Source: a virus
Direction: 5' to 3' (one strand)
IMG/VR virus record: IMGVR_UViG_3300027659_000031
Span: 1 to 64,000 of that record
Length of the DNA stretch: 64,000 bases
Under the pieces are notes generated by a model. That model worked only from the letters and a program-made list of their open reading frames with translations, made no database searches and was not told where the DNA came from. Shown one piece after another: positions 51,022 to 58,981 of this stretch; the stretch's first letter is position 1; the number at the start of each line of letters is the position of its first letter. Both the position numbers and the translations under genes were made by a program.

Positions 51022-51912
51022 ATGAATAATCAAATCATCTTATCAGCATTAGAATCCCAATTGGCCATTAAGAAAGCAGACCGCGACTCGTATGAAACGT
51101 GTACATCAGAGCCCGCATTAAAAGCAGCGACTCAAGAAGTTTTAGAATCTCTTCGTGATAATGTATGTGCTCTCATTCCAAGTATCATGCTTGATGAAAG
51201 TCGTATCGAGATCATGAAGTGTTCCAATTCAAATTCTTGGTCTGCTCTCACCGTATCTTTACAAAACGATTGGAGATCTGAGGACAGAAAAGTATATGCA
51301 AAAATGAATTGGTATGGATCTAGTGCTACCACTCAAGAAGAGAATGTATTGAATGATGTTCGGATCTTTGGTGCAGTTGCAGCTAAACTTGCCTGGATCG
51401 AATACGAGTTCTTAAATAATTGGAGACCTAAGCTTATGGAAATAAACAAGCCATGTGACCTTATGCGATCCGAGATCTATAGTATAGAGAGCGGTATCAG
51501 GGATATCAAACAGAAAATAACACAAGAAGGTATTGATACCTACAAGACAGAAGGATTCTTTTGCACTGTTATTCCAACCCTAAACATAGAATTGGATTGG
51601 GAAGCGGATGAAATAGATCCATCTAAAGGACGTCCATACATATTGAAAGGAAATATTGCTAATATAAAATTATCAATAGGTAGATCTAAGTGGGATTATG
51701 TATATGCTAAATCTTTCAAAGTCATAAAGACTAATAAATATAAAACTACTTTAGAAGTAACTCTTGGTGATGATAGGGTCGTAGAGCATATAGTCACAGC
51801 AAAATCATTTAACGACTTTATTGATCAAGTGTACAATTGGCAAACTGATAGAGCTAAAGAGCATAATGATAAAATGACAGAGAGATTCAATACTCGATTC
51901 GCAACAAAATAA
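51022..51912 (+). CDS. Hypothetical phage protein
   Basis: 296 residues without recognised domains. N-terminal half helical (LAIKKADRDSYETC), with a Trp-containing alpha/beta body. First gene of cassette 2, with more C/G-ending codons than neighbours. Likely early and well expressed. Confidence 0.6.
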   Translation: MNNQIILSALESQLAIKKADRDSYETCTSEPALKAATQEVLESLRDNVCALIPSIMLDESRIEIMKCSNSNSWSALTVSLQNDWRSEDRKVYAKMNWYGSSATTQEENVLNDVRIFGAVAAKLAWIEYEFLNNWRPKLMEINKPCDLMRSEIYSIESGIRDIKQKITQEGIDTYKTEGFFCTVIPTLNIELDWEADEIDPSKGRPYILKGNIANIKLSIGRSKWDYVYAKSFKVIKTNKYKTTLEVTLGDDRVVEHIVTAKSFNDFIDQVYNWQTDRAKEHNDKMTERFNTRFATK

Positions 51913-51933
51913 AAACAAAATAAAATAAAAGTT

Positions 51934-52413
51934 ATGGGACTAGACATGTATTTATATCGTAAGACATTTCTCCACACAGGAGATTATATCAATGAAGATA
52001 AAAAAGATAGTATAGTTGTCACTAAAGGAGGGCATTCCCATCCTAGTATTAAAAATGATAGAATCAAATATGTTGTAGAGGAAGTAGGGTATTGGAGAAA
52101 GGCCAATCAAATTCACAAGTGGTTCGTAGATAATGTACAAAACGGCGTAGATAATTGTGGAGAGTATGAAGTTAAAGAGGATCAATTAGCAAATCTATTA
52201 GAGACCTGTAAACTAATACTAGACAAAGATCCTGGTAAGGCTAGCGTATTACTACCTGTGCAAAGCGGGTTTTTCTTTGGTAGCACAAACTATGATCTAG
52301 ACTATTTTAAAGATCTTGAAAATACTGTAAAGATTATTGAATCTTTATTTGAACAGGATCTTGATGGAGGTTCTTATTTGGAAGGAGACATTTATTATTC
52401 ATCTAGTTGGTAA
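51934..52413 (+). CDS. Conserved phage protein (MGLDMYL family)
   Basis: 159 residues. MGLDMYLYRKTFLHTG then EVGYWRKANQIHKWFVDNVQ, with VLLPVQSGFFFGS, is a widespread phage family of unknown function (MGLDMYL...YWRKANxIHKWF). Leader AAAATAAAAGTTATG. Confidence 0.75.
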   Translation: MGLDMYLYRKTFLHTGDYINEDKKDSIVVTKGGHSHPSIKNDRIKYVVEEVGYWRKANQIHKWFVDNVQNGVDNCGEYEVKEDQLANLLETCKLILDKDPGKASVLLPVQSGFFFGSTNYDLDYFKDLENTVKIIESLFEQDLDGGSYLEGDIYYSSSW

Positions 52414-52428
52414 TATAAAATAAAAATT

Positions 52429-52635
52429 ATGAATAAAAAGTATTGCATTGTATGTCAAAAATTAATACCAGAAGCCCGTGTTAAATTAGGGTATCAAACT
52501 ACTTGTGTAGATCATTCAACATCTACGCGATATACAGGTATTGTAGCAGCGGGATCTAAGAATGACTTCGAAGTTCATGTTATCAAAGATCCTGAGCTTG
52601 GCAAACGACTTGTTAGCTTAAGCAATATTTATTAA
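52429..52635 (+). CDS. DksA/TraR-like zinc-finger protein
   Basis: 68 residues. YCIVCQKLIPEARVKLGYQT followed by TCVDH matches the DksA zinc finger (CxxCxxxIxxxRL...C..C), except the last ligand is His. No coiled coil is present, so it may not bind the polymerase channel as DksA does. Confidence 0.6.
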   Translation: MNKKYCIVCQKLIPEARVKLGYQTTCVDHSTSTRYTGIVAAGSKNDFEVHVIKDPELGKRLVSLSNIY

Positions 52636-52646
52636 AAAAGAATCAA

Positions 52647-52940
52647 ATGAATTATGTAGACCCAGTATCGTACAGTAAGAAGATCTTAGCTTTAATGGAA
52701 GATGAAATGCCAGAAGTTCAAGAAGTAGTTCCTGTAAAAGGAAAGAAGACTATGAAAGAAAGACTTTCAGAACTTACTCCAGATGAAAAACAAAAACTAA
52801 AAGAATATATGGATGCTCTTAAAGAAATTAAGAAAGAAGTGTATGAACTTTTACATAAAAACCAAGTAGAAGAAGTTGGCGGCAATATGTCCTCAGATCT
52901 TACAATGCCAATAAAAGAAGAAATAGATCTTAATGAATAA
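52647..52940 (+). CDS. Hypothetical protein with readable extension past TAA
   Basis: 97 residues, acidic and basic helices (KERLSELTPDEKQKLKEYMD). The same frame stays open after the TAA at 52938-52940 for 31 codons to TAG 53034-53036, with coding-like amphipathic sequence (LLGAIENLLSQGETSQNILR). This could be read-through, a recent nonsense change, or a sequencing error. Confidence 0.55.
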   Translation: MNYVDPVSYSKKILALMEDEMPEVQEVVPVKGKKTMKERLSELTPDEKQKLKEYMDALKEIKKEVYELLHKNQVEEVGGNMSSDLTMPIKEEIDLNE

Positions 52941-53042
52941 GATCAACTTCTTGGGGCAATTGAAAATCTTTTAAGTCAAGGAGAGACGAGTCAAAATATT
53001 CTTAGAGTTGTAAAAGACACTTTAGGAATGTATTAGAGTTCT

Positions 53043-53402
53043 ATGAATAAAAAAATGGTTATGAATAATTTTGTTTTAGGAGTTTTATGGGGAATTGTAG
53101 GACAGTTATTGTCATTTATCCAATTACAAGCAGGTATTAAATGGGGATGGATTGATAAATACAGTATAGCACTTATGTTTTTAGGCCTTCCTATTAGTTG
53201 GTCATTCATGAAGAGTGTATATTATTTTATTAGTGCATTTGATGGACAACAATGGCCTTCTAGAATAATTGGATTCGGTATTGGAGTTATAGTATTTAGT
53301 ATTCTTAGTTGGGTTCTATTTAAAGAGGGAATCAATCCAAAAACCGGAGTGTGTATACTTCTTAGTATAGTCATCATACTTATTCAAGTACTTTGGAAAT
53401 AA
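53043..53402 (+). CDS. Membrane protein with four hydrophobic segments
   Basis: 119 residues. Hydrophobic stretches near NNFVLGVLWGIVGQLL, IALMFLGLPISWSF, IIGFGIGVIVFSILSWVLF and GVCILLSIVIILIQVLW. No holin-specific motif. Starts 6 bp after the read-through stop of the previous frame. Confidence 0.6.
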   Translation: MNKKMVMNNFVLGVLWGIVGQLLSFIQLQAGIKWGWIDKYSIALMFLGLPISWSFMKSVYYFISAFDGQQWPSRIIGFGIGVIVFSILSWVLFKEGINPKTGVCILLSIVIILIQVLWK

Positions 53403-53427
53403 ATTATATTGTTCTATAAAATAGAAT

Positions 53428-53435
53428 TAAATTTG
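53428..53435 (+). promoter_or_regulatory. -7 box 4 nt before ATG (leaderless promoter)
   Basis: TAAATTTG followed by TATT and ATG 53440. TTG at about 53410-53412 gives a plausible -33 element. Third occurrence of the 4-nt spacing. Confidence 0.55.
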
Positions 53436-53439
53436 TATT

Positions 53440-54204
53440 ATGCGTACATTAGTAATAGGAGACACCCACGGGAGATCTAATTGGAAATTAGCAGTACATC
53501 AAGAAAACCCTGACAGAGTTATATTCATCGGAGACTACTTTGATTCATTTGATATTTCTGGAGTAGAACAGATACATAACTTTAAAGAGATCATAGATTA
53601 TAAAGAAACATCATTTACAAATGATGGTAAAGATAATCAACGTAAGACCGAAGTTGTATTGTTGATTGGTAACCATGATCATCATTACTTTCCCGAAATC
53701 GGGTATACAGGTACTAGTGGGTATCAAAATAAAATAGCACCTTCAATTACTCAAGTCGTAGATGAGAATAGACACCATCTACAAATGGCTTACGGCTTTG
53801 GAGAATTCCTATTTACTCACGCTGGTGTAAGTCCTGTGTTTATGGATCAAGTGTTTGGAAAAGATGGTTGGTCTAAAGAAATAGTTGTGGTTGACCTAAA
53901 TGAATTGTTTAGGTATAAACCTAAAGCATTTGAATTTAATGGATTTGATGCTTACGGCGATAATTCAACACAAACTCCTATTTGGATTAGACCTAGATCT
54001 TTAATGTCTTCTAATAAGAAACATGAGAAAGGATTAAAGAAAGATTATATCCAAATTGTAGGGCATACAGGAATGAAACGAATTGATTTAGACGGTAGTG
54101 ATAAATTCACTGGTGGTAGATATTACTTCATTGACACAATGGGCACATCAGGAGAATACCTAGTAATAGAAGACGGTATAATAAGAACCAATTCAGTAAA
54201 ATAA
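53440..54204 (+). CDS. Metallophosphoesterase (calcineurin-like)
   Basis: 254 residues. GDTHGR, GDYFDS, LIGNHDHHYF, FTHAGVSPVF and a late GHTGMKR give all five metal-binding motifs of the PP2A/phage-lambda phosphatase type. It may be a protein phosphatase or act on a nucleotide. No signal peptide. Confidence 0.9.
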   Translation: MRTLVIGDTHGRSNWKLAVHQENPDRVIFIGDYFDSFDISGVEQIHNFKEIIDYKETSFTNDGKDNQRKTEVVLLIGNHDHHYFPEIGYTGTSGYQNKIAPSITQVVDENRHHLQMAYGFGEFLFTHAGVSPVFMDQVFGKDGWSKEIVVVDLNELFRYKPKAFEFNGFDAYGDNSTQTPIWIRPRSLMSSNKKHEKGLKKDYIQIVGHTGMKRIDLDGSDKFTGGRYYFIDTMGTSGEYLVIEDGIIRTNSVK

Positions 54205-54209
54205 ATGGT

Positions 54210-54503
54210 ATGAAAGAGAACAAAAAGAAATTAATAATAAAAGAATTAATTGATAAGATGTTTGAAATTGCCGGCCATCCTCTTAAATTTGAAGATGTTG
54301 AAGGTAGAACTGATAATTGGTTCCAAGAATATACAATGACTGAAGATCAAAATAAAGAGTGGAAAGATTGGGGTATTAAATTGTTAAAAAAGAAAAAACG
54401 TTATAACAATTACTTAGCTGATCTTGAAATAAGAATGTTAGATTTATATTGTGGATTAAAAATATCTGATAGTACATTTTATAATAAAGAAGAAAAAATA
54501 TAA
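54210..54503 (+). CDS. Basic hypothetical protein
   Basis: 97 residues, Lys-rich, all-helical (KENKKKLIIKELIDKMF), with one Cys in LYCGLK. Unknown. Starts 5 bp after the phosphoesterase gene. Confidence 0.5.
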   Translation: MKENKKKLIIKELIDKMFEIAGHPLKFEDVEGRTDNWFQEYTMTEDQNKEWKDWGIKLLKKKKRYNNYLADLEIRMLDLYCGLKISDSTFYNKEEKI

Positions 54504-54509
54504 AGAGTT

Positions 54510-54782
54510 ATGCCAACATTTAAAGAAGACGTAGAAGTAGAAATGTCAATAGATCCGGAAGATTATGTTGAAGGGTGTAATGAGTACTCTAAGAATAGAC
54601 TTATTGACGCTCTAATAGAAGACGGATGCTTAAACGAATATTGCAGAGGAGTTTACCAATACGGACTTCTTTCTCCACCAGAATTTTTTTATGTTACAGC
54701 AATTCATAAACTCAAGAACAAATGGAATATGCTTACTCAAGAAGAAGAGGAGCTTATTATAAAAATTGCAAATCGTTTCTAA
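54510..54782 (+). CDS. Hypothetical phage protein
   Basis: 90 residues. YSKNRLIDALIEDGCLNEYC then HKLKNKWNMLTQEEEELI. Helical, acidic. Unknown. Its TAA overlaps the next ATG by one base. Confidence 0.5.
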   Translation: MPTFKEDVEVEMSIDPEDYVEGCNEYSKNRLIDALIEDGCLNEYCRGVYQYGLLSPPEFFYVTAIHKLKNKWNMLTQEEEELIIKIANRF

Positions 54783-54946
54783 TGGCACATGTAGTTGATA
54801 TAGTTGATAGGATAGAAGAAATGTTCACTGACGTACCTGATAAAAGAAAGAAAAAAGAATATCAAGAGTGGAAGAATACTATCAATAAGTTAATTGAAGA
54901 AGTTAATAAACTATCTAAAACAAAAATGTATTTAAATATAAAATAA
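54782..54946 (+). CDS. Small helical protein
   Basis: 54 residues from ATG 54782 (TAATG overlap). Charged coiled-coil-like helix. An earlier in-frame ATG at 54722 lies inside the previous gene and is less likely. Confidence 0.5.
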   Translation: MAHVVDIVDRIEEMFTDVPDKRKKKEYQEWKNTINKLIEEVNKLSKTKMYLNIK

Positions 54947-54953
54947 ATAGAAT

Positions 54954-55145
54954 ATGGAAGAGGACTATAAAGATTTAAGTACGGGACACTATTTTGAATT
55001 AGCAGACAGACTATCAATCATTATGGGAAATCTAGATGAATATTGTTACAACCATCCGGCAGCAAATGATAAGATACAGAAATCTATAGATAGAGCTATG
55101 AAAAATCTTTGGGAAGCATATCAAATTACAGGAGAAAATATATAA
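54954..55145 (+). CDS. Small hypothetical protein
   Basis: 63 residues, acidic N-terminus (MEEDYKDLSTGHYFELADRL), helical. Unknown. Confidence 0.45.
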   Translation: MEEDYKDLSTGHYFELADRLSIIMGNLDEYCYNHPAANDKIQKSIDRAMKNLWEAYQITGENI

Positions 55146-55149
55146 CTAT

Positions 55150-55416
55150 ATGGCAGACTTTAGCAAACAATGGTGCGAATTAAATGATCCTGAGATGCCT
55201 CACGATTTTGATATAGAGGAAATAGCAAGTGAATTAAAAGATGATCACTATGTTACTTATATTTGCGAAGGATTCGGTTTTACAGCAATAGCAAAAGATA
55301 AAGAAGGAAAGACTATATTATATTTTCCTGATTGGGAATTCACAGGAGTGGAAGATAAATCTCATTGGATAGAATATGATATATTTATTAAACAACAAAA
55401 AAATAAAGTTTTATGA
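55150..55416 (+). CDS. Hypothetical phage protein
   Basis: 88 residues, acidic (ELNDPEMPHDFDIEEIASEL), with YFPDWEF near the end. Overlaps the next small gene by 4 bp. Unknown. Confidence 0.5.
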   Translation: MADFSKQWCELNDPEMPHDFDIEEIASELKDDHYVTYICEGFGFTAIAKDKEGKTILYFPDWEFTGVEDKSHWIEYDIFIKQQKNKVL

Positions 55417-55550
55417 TTGGAGCAATTATATTTGTAATCTTATTAGGAGCAGGAGTATTTAAGATGGTGTATGATCATCAAATAGTTAAAGATTTACAAA
55501 AGATTAGATCATTCCAAGATGATTTAAATGATGATACGATAGAGGAATAG
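55413..55550 (+). CDS. Tiny single-TM protein
   Basis: 45 residues, N-terminal membrane helix (IGAIIFVILLGAGVFKMVY) then charged tail. Starts at ATG 55413 in an ATGA overlap. Confidence 0.5.
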   Translation: MIGAIIFVILLGAGVFKMVYDHQIVKDLQKIRSFQDDLNDDTIEE

Positions 55551-55563
55551 CAAAAAGAAAACA

Positions 55564-55593
55564 CGACGGGCGGGGGCTCATTCCGCGAGGGCC
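55564..55593 (+). other. GC-rich intergenic element
   Basis: 30 bp with 24 G/C (80%), in a region otherwise about one third G/C. It contains GGGCGGGGGCTC and GCGAGGGCC with limited GGC/GCC pairing. It is followed by CTAAAAAAT. It may be a reverse-strand terminator or protein-binding site. Confidence 0.5.
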
Positions 55594-55674
55594 TAAAAAA
55601 TATCATAAATATATATATGAATTGGAAACATGGCTACTCCAATTTTAATTAATAGCCCTATAAAAAGAAAGGCT

Positions 55675-55682
55675 TATATTTG
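55675..55682 (+). promoter_or_regulatory. Promoter -7 box (CTTATATTTG)
   Basis: TATATTTG 22 bp before ATG 55705, in a 154-bp gap that also holds the GC-rich element. No gene is supported in that gap. Confidence 0.65.
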
Positions 55683-55704
55683 TATAAACAAAAAAAAATA
55701 GAAT

Positions 55705-55866
55705 ATGAATCCAAGTACAGTAGTTATGGTCTTAGGTTTTTTTTTTCTAATATTAAATTTAGTATGGCCAAGTAAGAAGTGGGGAGGAGTGGCAATAAAG
55801 ATTGTCTTCTCATCTATAAGTTTGGGCCTCTTCTTGGCAAATGCTATTTACACATTTGCAAAATAA
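55705..55866 (+). CDS. Tiny two-TM membrane protein
   Basis: 53 residues: VVMVLGFFFLILNLVW and IVFSSISLGLFLANAIYTF around a basic loop PSKKW. The promoter directly upstream supports it. Confidence 0.55.
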   Translation: MNPSTVVMVLGFFFLILNLVWPSKKWGGVAIKIVFSSISLGLFLANAIYTFAK

Positions 55867-55873
55867 TATTACT

Positions 55874-56254
55874 ATGAAGATTGAAGTATCTAATGCTGAG
55901 ATTCTAGATAAGTTTAGTATCCTAATGATTAAAGGGTTTAGGATAGAAGACGAGGATAAAATAAGAAACATCCAAAAGGAAATAGATGTATTACTTCCTA
56001 TAGCTGATGAGCTTACAGAAGAGGAGGAGGTCTACTCTAAGTATCTTGAGCTCATTAAAGTTAATGAAGAGCTGTGGGAAATTGAGGATGAAATTCGTGA
56101 GTACGAAAAAAGACAGCACTTTGAAGGGAGATTTATTCAACTCGCCAGACTTGTGTATATTACAAATGATAGAAGAGCAGAGATCAAAAAGGAGATTAAT
56201 CTTTTAACAGGTTCTAATCTAATTGAAGAAAAATCATATAAAGAATACAAATGA
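55874..56254 (+). CDS. DUF6165-like protein
   Basis: 126 residues from ATG 55874. VSNAEILDKFSILMIKGFRI followed by helical, charged sequence (IRNIQKEIDVL) matches the DUF6165 pattern (VSNGEILDKLTILEIK), often found beside glycan genes. Function unknown. Confidence 0.65.
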   Translation: MKIEVSNAEILDKFSILMIKGFRIEDEDKIRNIQKEIDVLLPIADELTEEEEVYSKYLELIKVNEELWEIEDEIREYEKRQHFEGRFIQLARLVYITNDRRAEIKKEINLLTGSNLIEEKSYKEYK

Positions 56255-56625
56255 AAGATTTTGAAGACTACAGTATTGGATCAGGTGACGAGTATGCAGA
56301 TATTTTGATTAATAACCTAATAGCATCAGATGATTTAAATGAGGAACTTCATGAGGATTTGATTAAGTACTGGGCTGAGGAGATAAGGAAGACCTGTAAT
56401 GAGAGGTACTCTCTCTACATTAAAGGAGAGGCTGATGACTACAGGTTATACGAAAGAGATATGCTAGACACCTACAAGGAGGCAAGCCTTAGAGCAACAC
56501 AAGAAATTATAAATAATCTTGTTGAGAAGGGTCAAATACAGATGGCAATTAATGAAGAGGGAGAGATTGTATATGGTTCTAAGGATTGGGATTGGCTTAA
56601 GAATAAAACTAAAAGAAAAAAATAA
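56251..56625 (+). CDS. Hypothetical phage protein
   Basis: 124 residues, acidic and helical (EELHEDLIKYWAEEIRKTCN), overlapping the preceding gene by 4 bp. Unknown. Confidence 0.5.
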   Translation: MKDFEDYSIGSGDEYADILINNLIASDDLNEELHEDLIKYWAEEIRKTCNERYSLYIKGEADDYRLYERDMLDTYKEASLRATQEIINNLVEKGQIQMAINEEGEIVYGSKDWDWLKNKTKRKK

Positions 56626-56631
56626 TAAGAT

Positions 56632-56874
56632 ATGGCAAAGGCAATATTAGAATTTGATCTTAATGAACCAGAAGATAGAAATGAACACGAAAGGATGCTG
56701 AAGTCTCTAGATCTGTGTCTTGCTCTGTGGGATATGGATCAGTATCTTAGGAGTCAGACCAAGTACAATGAGTCTCTAACTCAAGAACAGTGGGATGTAC
56801 TAGATGAGACTAGAACTAAGTTGTATGAGATTATGAATGCAAAAGCAATATCACTTGACGATTTATTAAAATAA
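56632..56874 (+). CDS. Hypothetical phage protein
   Basis: 80 residues, acidic, helical (EDRNEHERMLKSLDLCLALW). Small phage family of unknown function. A 25-bp gap separates it from uvsE. Confidence 0.5.
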   Translation: MAKAILEFDLNEPEDRNEHERMLKSLDLCLALWDMDQYLRSQTKYNESLTQEQWDVLDETRTKLYEIMNAKAISLDDLLK

Positions 56875-56899
56875 AAAACTAAGTACTTAAATAAAAGTT

Positions 56900-57841
56900 A
56901 TGAATAATCTTGGTTACGCCTGTATTTGTATGTCACTACCTGGAAGAACCACTAATAGAACTATGCGTAAGGCCACTCTAGACCAAAAGGGGATCGGGTA
57001 TCAATCTCAATTAGCTCTTCAAAACGTATCAGACCTTATCTATATTTTAGAGTGGAACAGGCAGAACGGAATATCATTCTTTAGGATGAGTAGCGACATG
57101 ATACCTTGGGGCAATACTATTGATCTAGAGACACTACCTGACTACAAGAAGATTGCAAAAGAACTTAAAAAAGCTGGAAACTTTGCTAAGTTTCATAACA
57201 TAAGACTAAGTATGCATCCGGGTCCATTCACCACTCTTAGTAGTCCAAAAAATAAAGTAGTAGAAGACGGCATCAAAGACCTTGAACTACATGGTAAGGT
57301 TATGGATCTTATGGGCCTTTCTAGAACTCCTTATAATAAGATCAACATTCATATGGGTGGTACACATGGAGACAAGACAGCATGCTTACAGAGGTTCGTT
57401 GAGAACTTTACAAGGATTAGCCGGTCTGTAAGATCTAGGCTTACTATAGAGAATGATGATAAGGAATCTCTTTATACAGTTAAGGATCTTATGTTCCTAC
57501 ATGAGAGAATCAAAATCCCTATAGTGTTTGATTATCACCATCATAAGTGTCAGAAGGACCCTATGTCAGAAGAGGATGCACTTAGGCTTGCCGCTTCTAC
57601 TTGGCCAGAAGGAATCAAACCTGTAGTACACTATTCAGAATCCAAGGCTTTACATGAATCTGATAATAAGATAAAACCTCAGGCTCATTCTGATTATGTA
57701 AACGCCCTACCTAACCTGTACGGTGTACAAGCAGACGTCATGATAGAAGCTAAAGCAAAAGAGCTTACGCTCTTAAAAATTAGAGAGAGTGAAAACCTCT
57801 GCCACTATTCAGGACTGAGAAAGGTAGAATCTTATAAGTAA
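56900..57841 (+). CDS. uvsE: UV damage endonuclease (UvsE/UVDE)
   Basis: 313 residues. LGYACICMSL start, FRMSSDMIPWG, RLSMHPGPFTTLSSP, NIHMGGTHGDK, LTIENDDK, VFDYHHHKC and HYSESK follow the TIM-barrel UVDE order with its metal-binding His/Glu/Asp residues. It nicks 5' to pyrimidine dimers and other lesions, starting excision repair. Leader AAATAAAAGTTATG. More balanced base composition than the glycan operon. Confidence 0.92.
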   Translation: MNNLGYACICMSLPGRTTNRTMRKATLDQKGIGYQSQLALQNVSDLIYILEWNRQNGISFFRMSSDMIPWGNTIDLETLPDYKKIAKELKKAGNFAKFHNIRLSMHPGPFTTLSSPKNKVVEDGIKDLELHGKVMDLMGLSRTPYNKINIHMGGTHGDKTACLQRFVENFTRISRSVRSRLTIENDDKESLYTVKDLMFLHERIKIPIVFDYHHHKCQKDPMSEEDALRLAASTWPEGIKPVVHYSESKALHESDNKIKPQAHSDYVNALPNLYGVQADVMIEAKAKELTLLKIRESENLCHYSGLRKVESYK

Positions 57842-57904
57842 AATAAAAAGTAGAAAAAAGTAGCCACTCTAAAGATTGATGTTAACAGGTTCAAAAATAA
57901 GTCT

Positions 57905-57912
57905 TATATTTA
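57905..57912 (+). promoter_or_regulatory. Promoter -7 box (TCTTATATTTA)
   Basis: TATATTTA in GTCTTATATTTACTAT, 37 bp before ATG 57950, within a 108-bp gap after uvsE. Drives the HTH-like gene. Confidence 0.65.
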
Positions 57913-57949
57913 CTATATATCAATTAACAAAAACAAAAAACAAGCAGTT

Positions 57950-58198
57950 ATGCAAAACAACACAAACCGCCCGTCTAGCTACACTAAGTTGAGCTACATT
58001 CAGAAAGTTAGCCGTATCAACCGTAAGCTCCGTACTGGAGATGTTACTAAAGTAGCACAAACAACAGGCTTTAGTCCTAATTATACCTCAGAGGTTATCT
58101 CAGGTAAACATTTTAACGAGCGTATCGTCAACGAAGCGTATGACGTAACTCGTGGTCGTATGTCTAATGCTGTTAAGCTTTCCACTTTAGACGCTTAA
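57950..58198 (+). CDS. HTH-like DNA-binding protein, possible cassette regulator
   Basis: 82 residues. DVTKVAQTTGFSPNYTSEVI then SGKHFNERIVNEAY fits a helix-turn-helix (VAxxTGFSxxYxSxVxSGKH). The N-terminus is basic (SRINRKLRTGD). It has its own promoter and terminator and lies right beside control cassette 3, so it is a candidate reader of the repeated operator. That link is inferred from position only. Confidence 0.6.
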   Translation: MQNNTNRPSSYTKLSYIQKVSRINRKLRTGDVTKVAQTTGFSPNYTSEVISGKHFNERIVNEAYDVTRGRMSNAVKLSTLDA

Positions 58199-58222
58199 TT
58201 TAGGCATTCATTGATTGTTACC

Positions 58223-58252
58223 GGCCTGGGATCTCTATCCTGGGCCTTTTTT
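58223..58252 (+). terminator. Rho-independent terminator
   Basis: GGCCTGGGAT and ATCCTGGGCC form a 10-bp stem with two G-T pairs around CTCT, followed by TTTTTT. Ends the HTH gene transcript before cassette 3. Confidence 0.85.
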
Positions 58253-58437
58253 ATAACTAATTGATAATCAATCACTTATAAAACCATTGAAGATTCTTCA
58301 ATACAAGCTAGAATCCACTAAAGAATCTTCAGAGAAACCTAGGTTTTACTAAACGAAACAAAAAGTTTTAAAATAGTTGGCTCCAATGTGCCCCCAGTTC
58401 AAAAATAGTTAGTATATTTACAATGTAACAAACAATA
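58253..58437 (+). promoter_or_regulatory. Control cassette 3 (operators plus promoter)
   Basis: A 23-bp palindrome at 58255-58277 (one base different from the others), TTGAAGATTCTTCAA at 58287-58301 and a related CTAAAGAATCTTCAG at 58318-58332, then AAAAAGTTTTAAAA and the identical 31-bp core at 58399-58429. The 24 bp just before the core (CTCCAATGTGCCCCCAG) differ from the other cassettes. Confidence 0.8.
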
Positions 58438-58650
58438 ATGAATATGTTAATGAAACAAATGAGAGATTTAGAGAGGCTTGCTACGATGCAAGAAGAGGAG
58501 TTCAAAAGAACTAACCAAGATTATGAACCTATGTTCCCAGAAGGATGGGCCGATGACAAGAATTGGCTAGATCTTAAATATGACTACGACTCCTTTAGGA
58601 AGATCCAGATCGAGATCGATGACTATAATGAGCGTATGGTCGGTTGTTAA
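58438..58650 (+). CDS. Small acidic phage protein
   Basis: 70 residues, helical N-terminus (KQMRDLERLATMQEEEFKRT) and acidic C-terminus. First product of cassette 3. Unknown. Confidence 0.55.
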   Translation: MNMLMKQMRDLERLATMQEEEFKRTNQDYEPMFPEGWADDKNWLDLKYDYDSFRKIQIEIDDYNERMVGC

Positions 58651-58655
58651 ACATC

Positions 58656-58748
58656 AGTCAGGTGGCGGAATTGGTAGACGCTAATTAACAGATAGAGAGA
58701 ATAAAGGAATGGTTATCTCTCATACAGGTTCGAATCCTGTCCTGACTA
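58656..58748 (+). tRNA. Class II tRNA-like gene, anticodon arm irregular
   Basis: Perfect acceptor AGTCAGG/CCTGACT, a Leu-type D-arm (GGCGGAATTGGTAGACGC) and the T-arm ACAGG-TTCGAAT-CCTGT shared with tRNA-Ile at 17250. A long arm GAGAG-A-ATAA/TTAT-CTCTC replaces a normal variable loop. The anticodon region TAATTAACAGATAG forms only a weak CTA/TAG stem with TTAAC or TAA in the loop. It may be a Leu(TAA)-like or decayed tRNA. Located between two tiny genes. Confidence 0.65.
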
Positions 58749-58763
58749 CAAAAAATAAAAGTT

Positions 58764-58961
58764 ATGATATACCAAATTAAACTCAAAGACCTTAAGCAAC
58801 AAGACGGAATGTATTACATCGGAGACTTCGTGGACATAGAAGGTTCAGGATGGGTAGACAAGGATATGGCACTTCAGACAATCGACATACTCAATGCCGA
58901 AGCCAACCAACCTATTATCGATGACTTTGAAGATGATTTTTTTGCTGATCAAGAATTTTAA
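58764..58961 (+). CDS. Small acidic phage protein
   Basis: 65 residues. DGMYYIGDFVDIEGSGWVDK then an acidic end (DDFEDDFFADQEF). Leader AAAATAAAAGTTATG right after the tRNA-like gene. Unknown. Confidence 0.55.
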   Translation: MIYQIKLKDLKQQDGMYYIGDFVDIEGSGWVDKDMALQTIDILNAEANQPIIDDFEDDFFADQEF

Positions 58962-58981
58962 TATATTACAATAAATAAGCT

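Noticed and set aside
52647-53036. Genome-wide stop-codon reassignment
   Set aside because: TAA, TAG and TGA all end genes elsewhere in the window at sensible positions, so a general recoding is not supported. Only this one site is suspicious.
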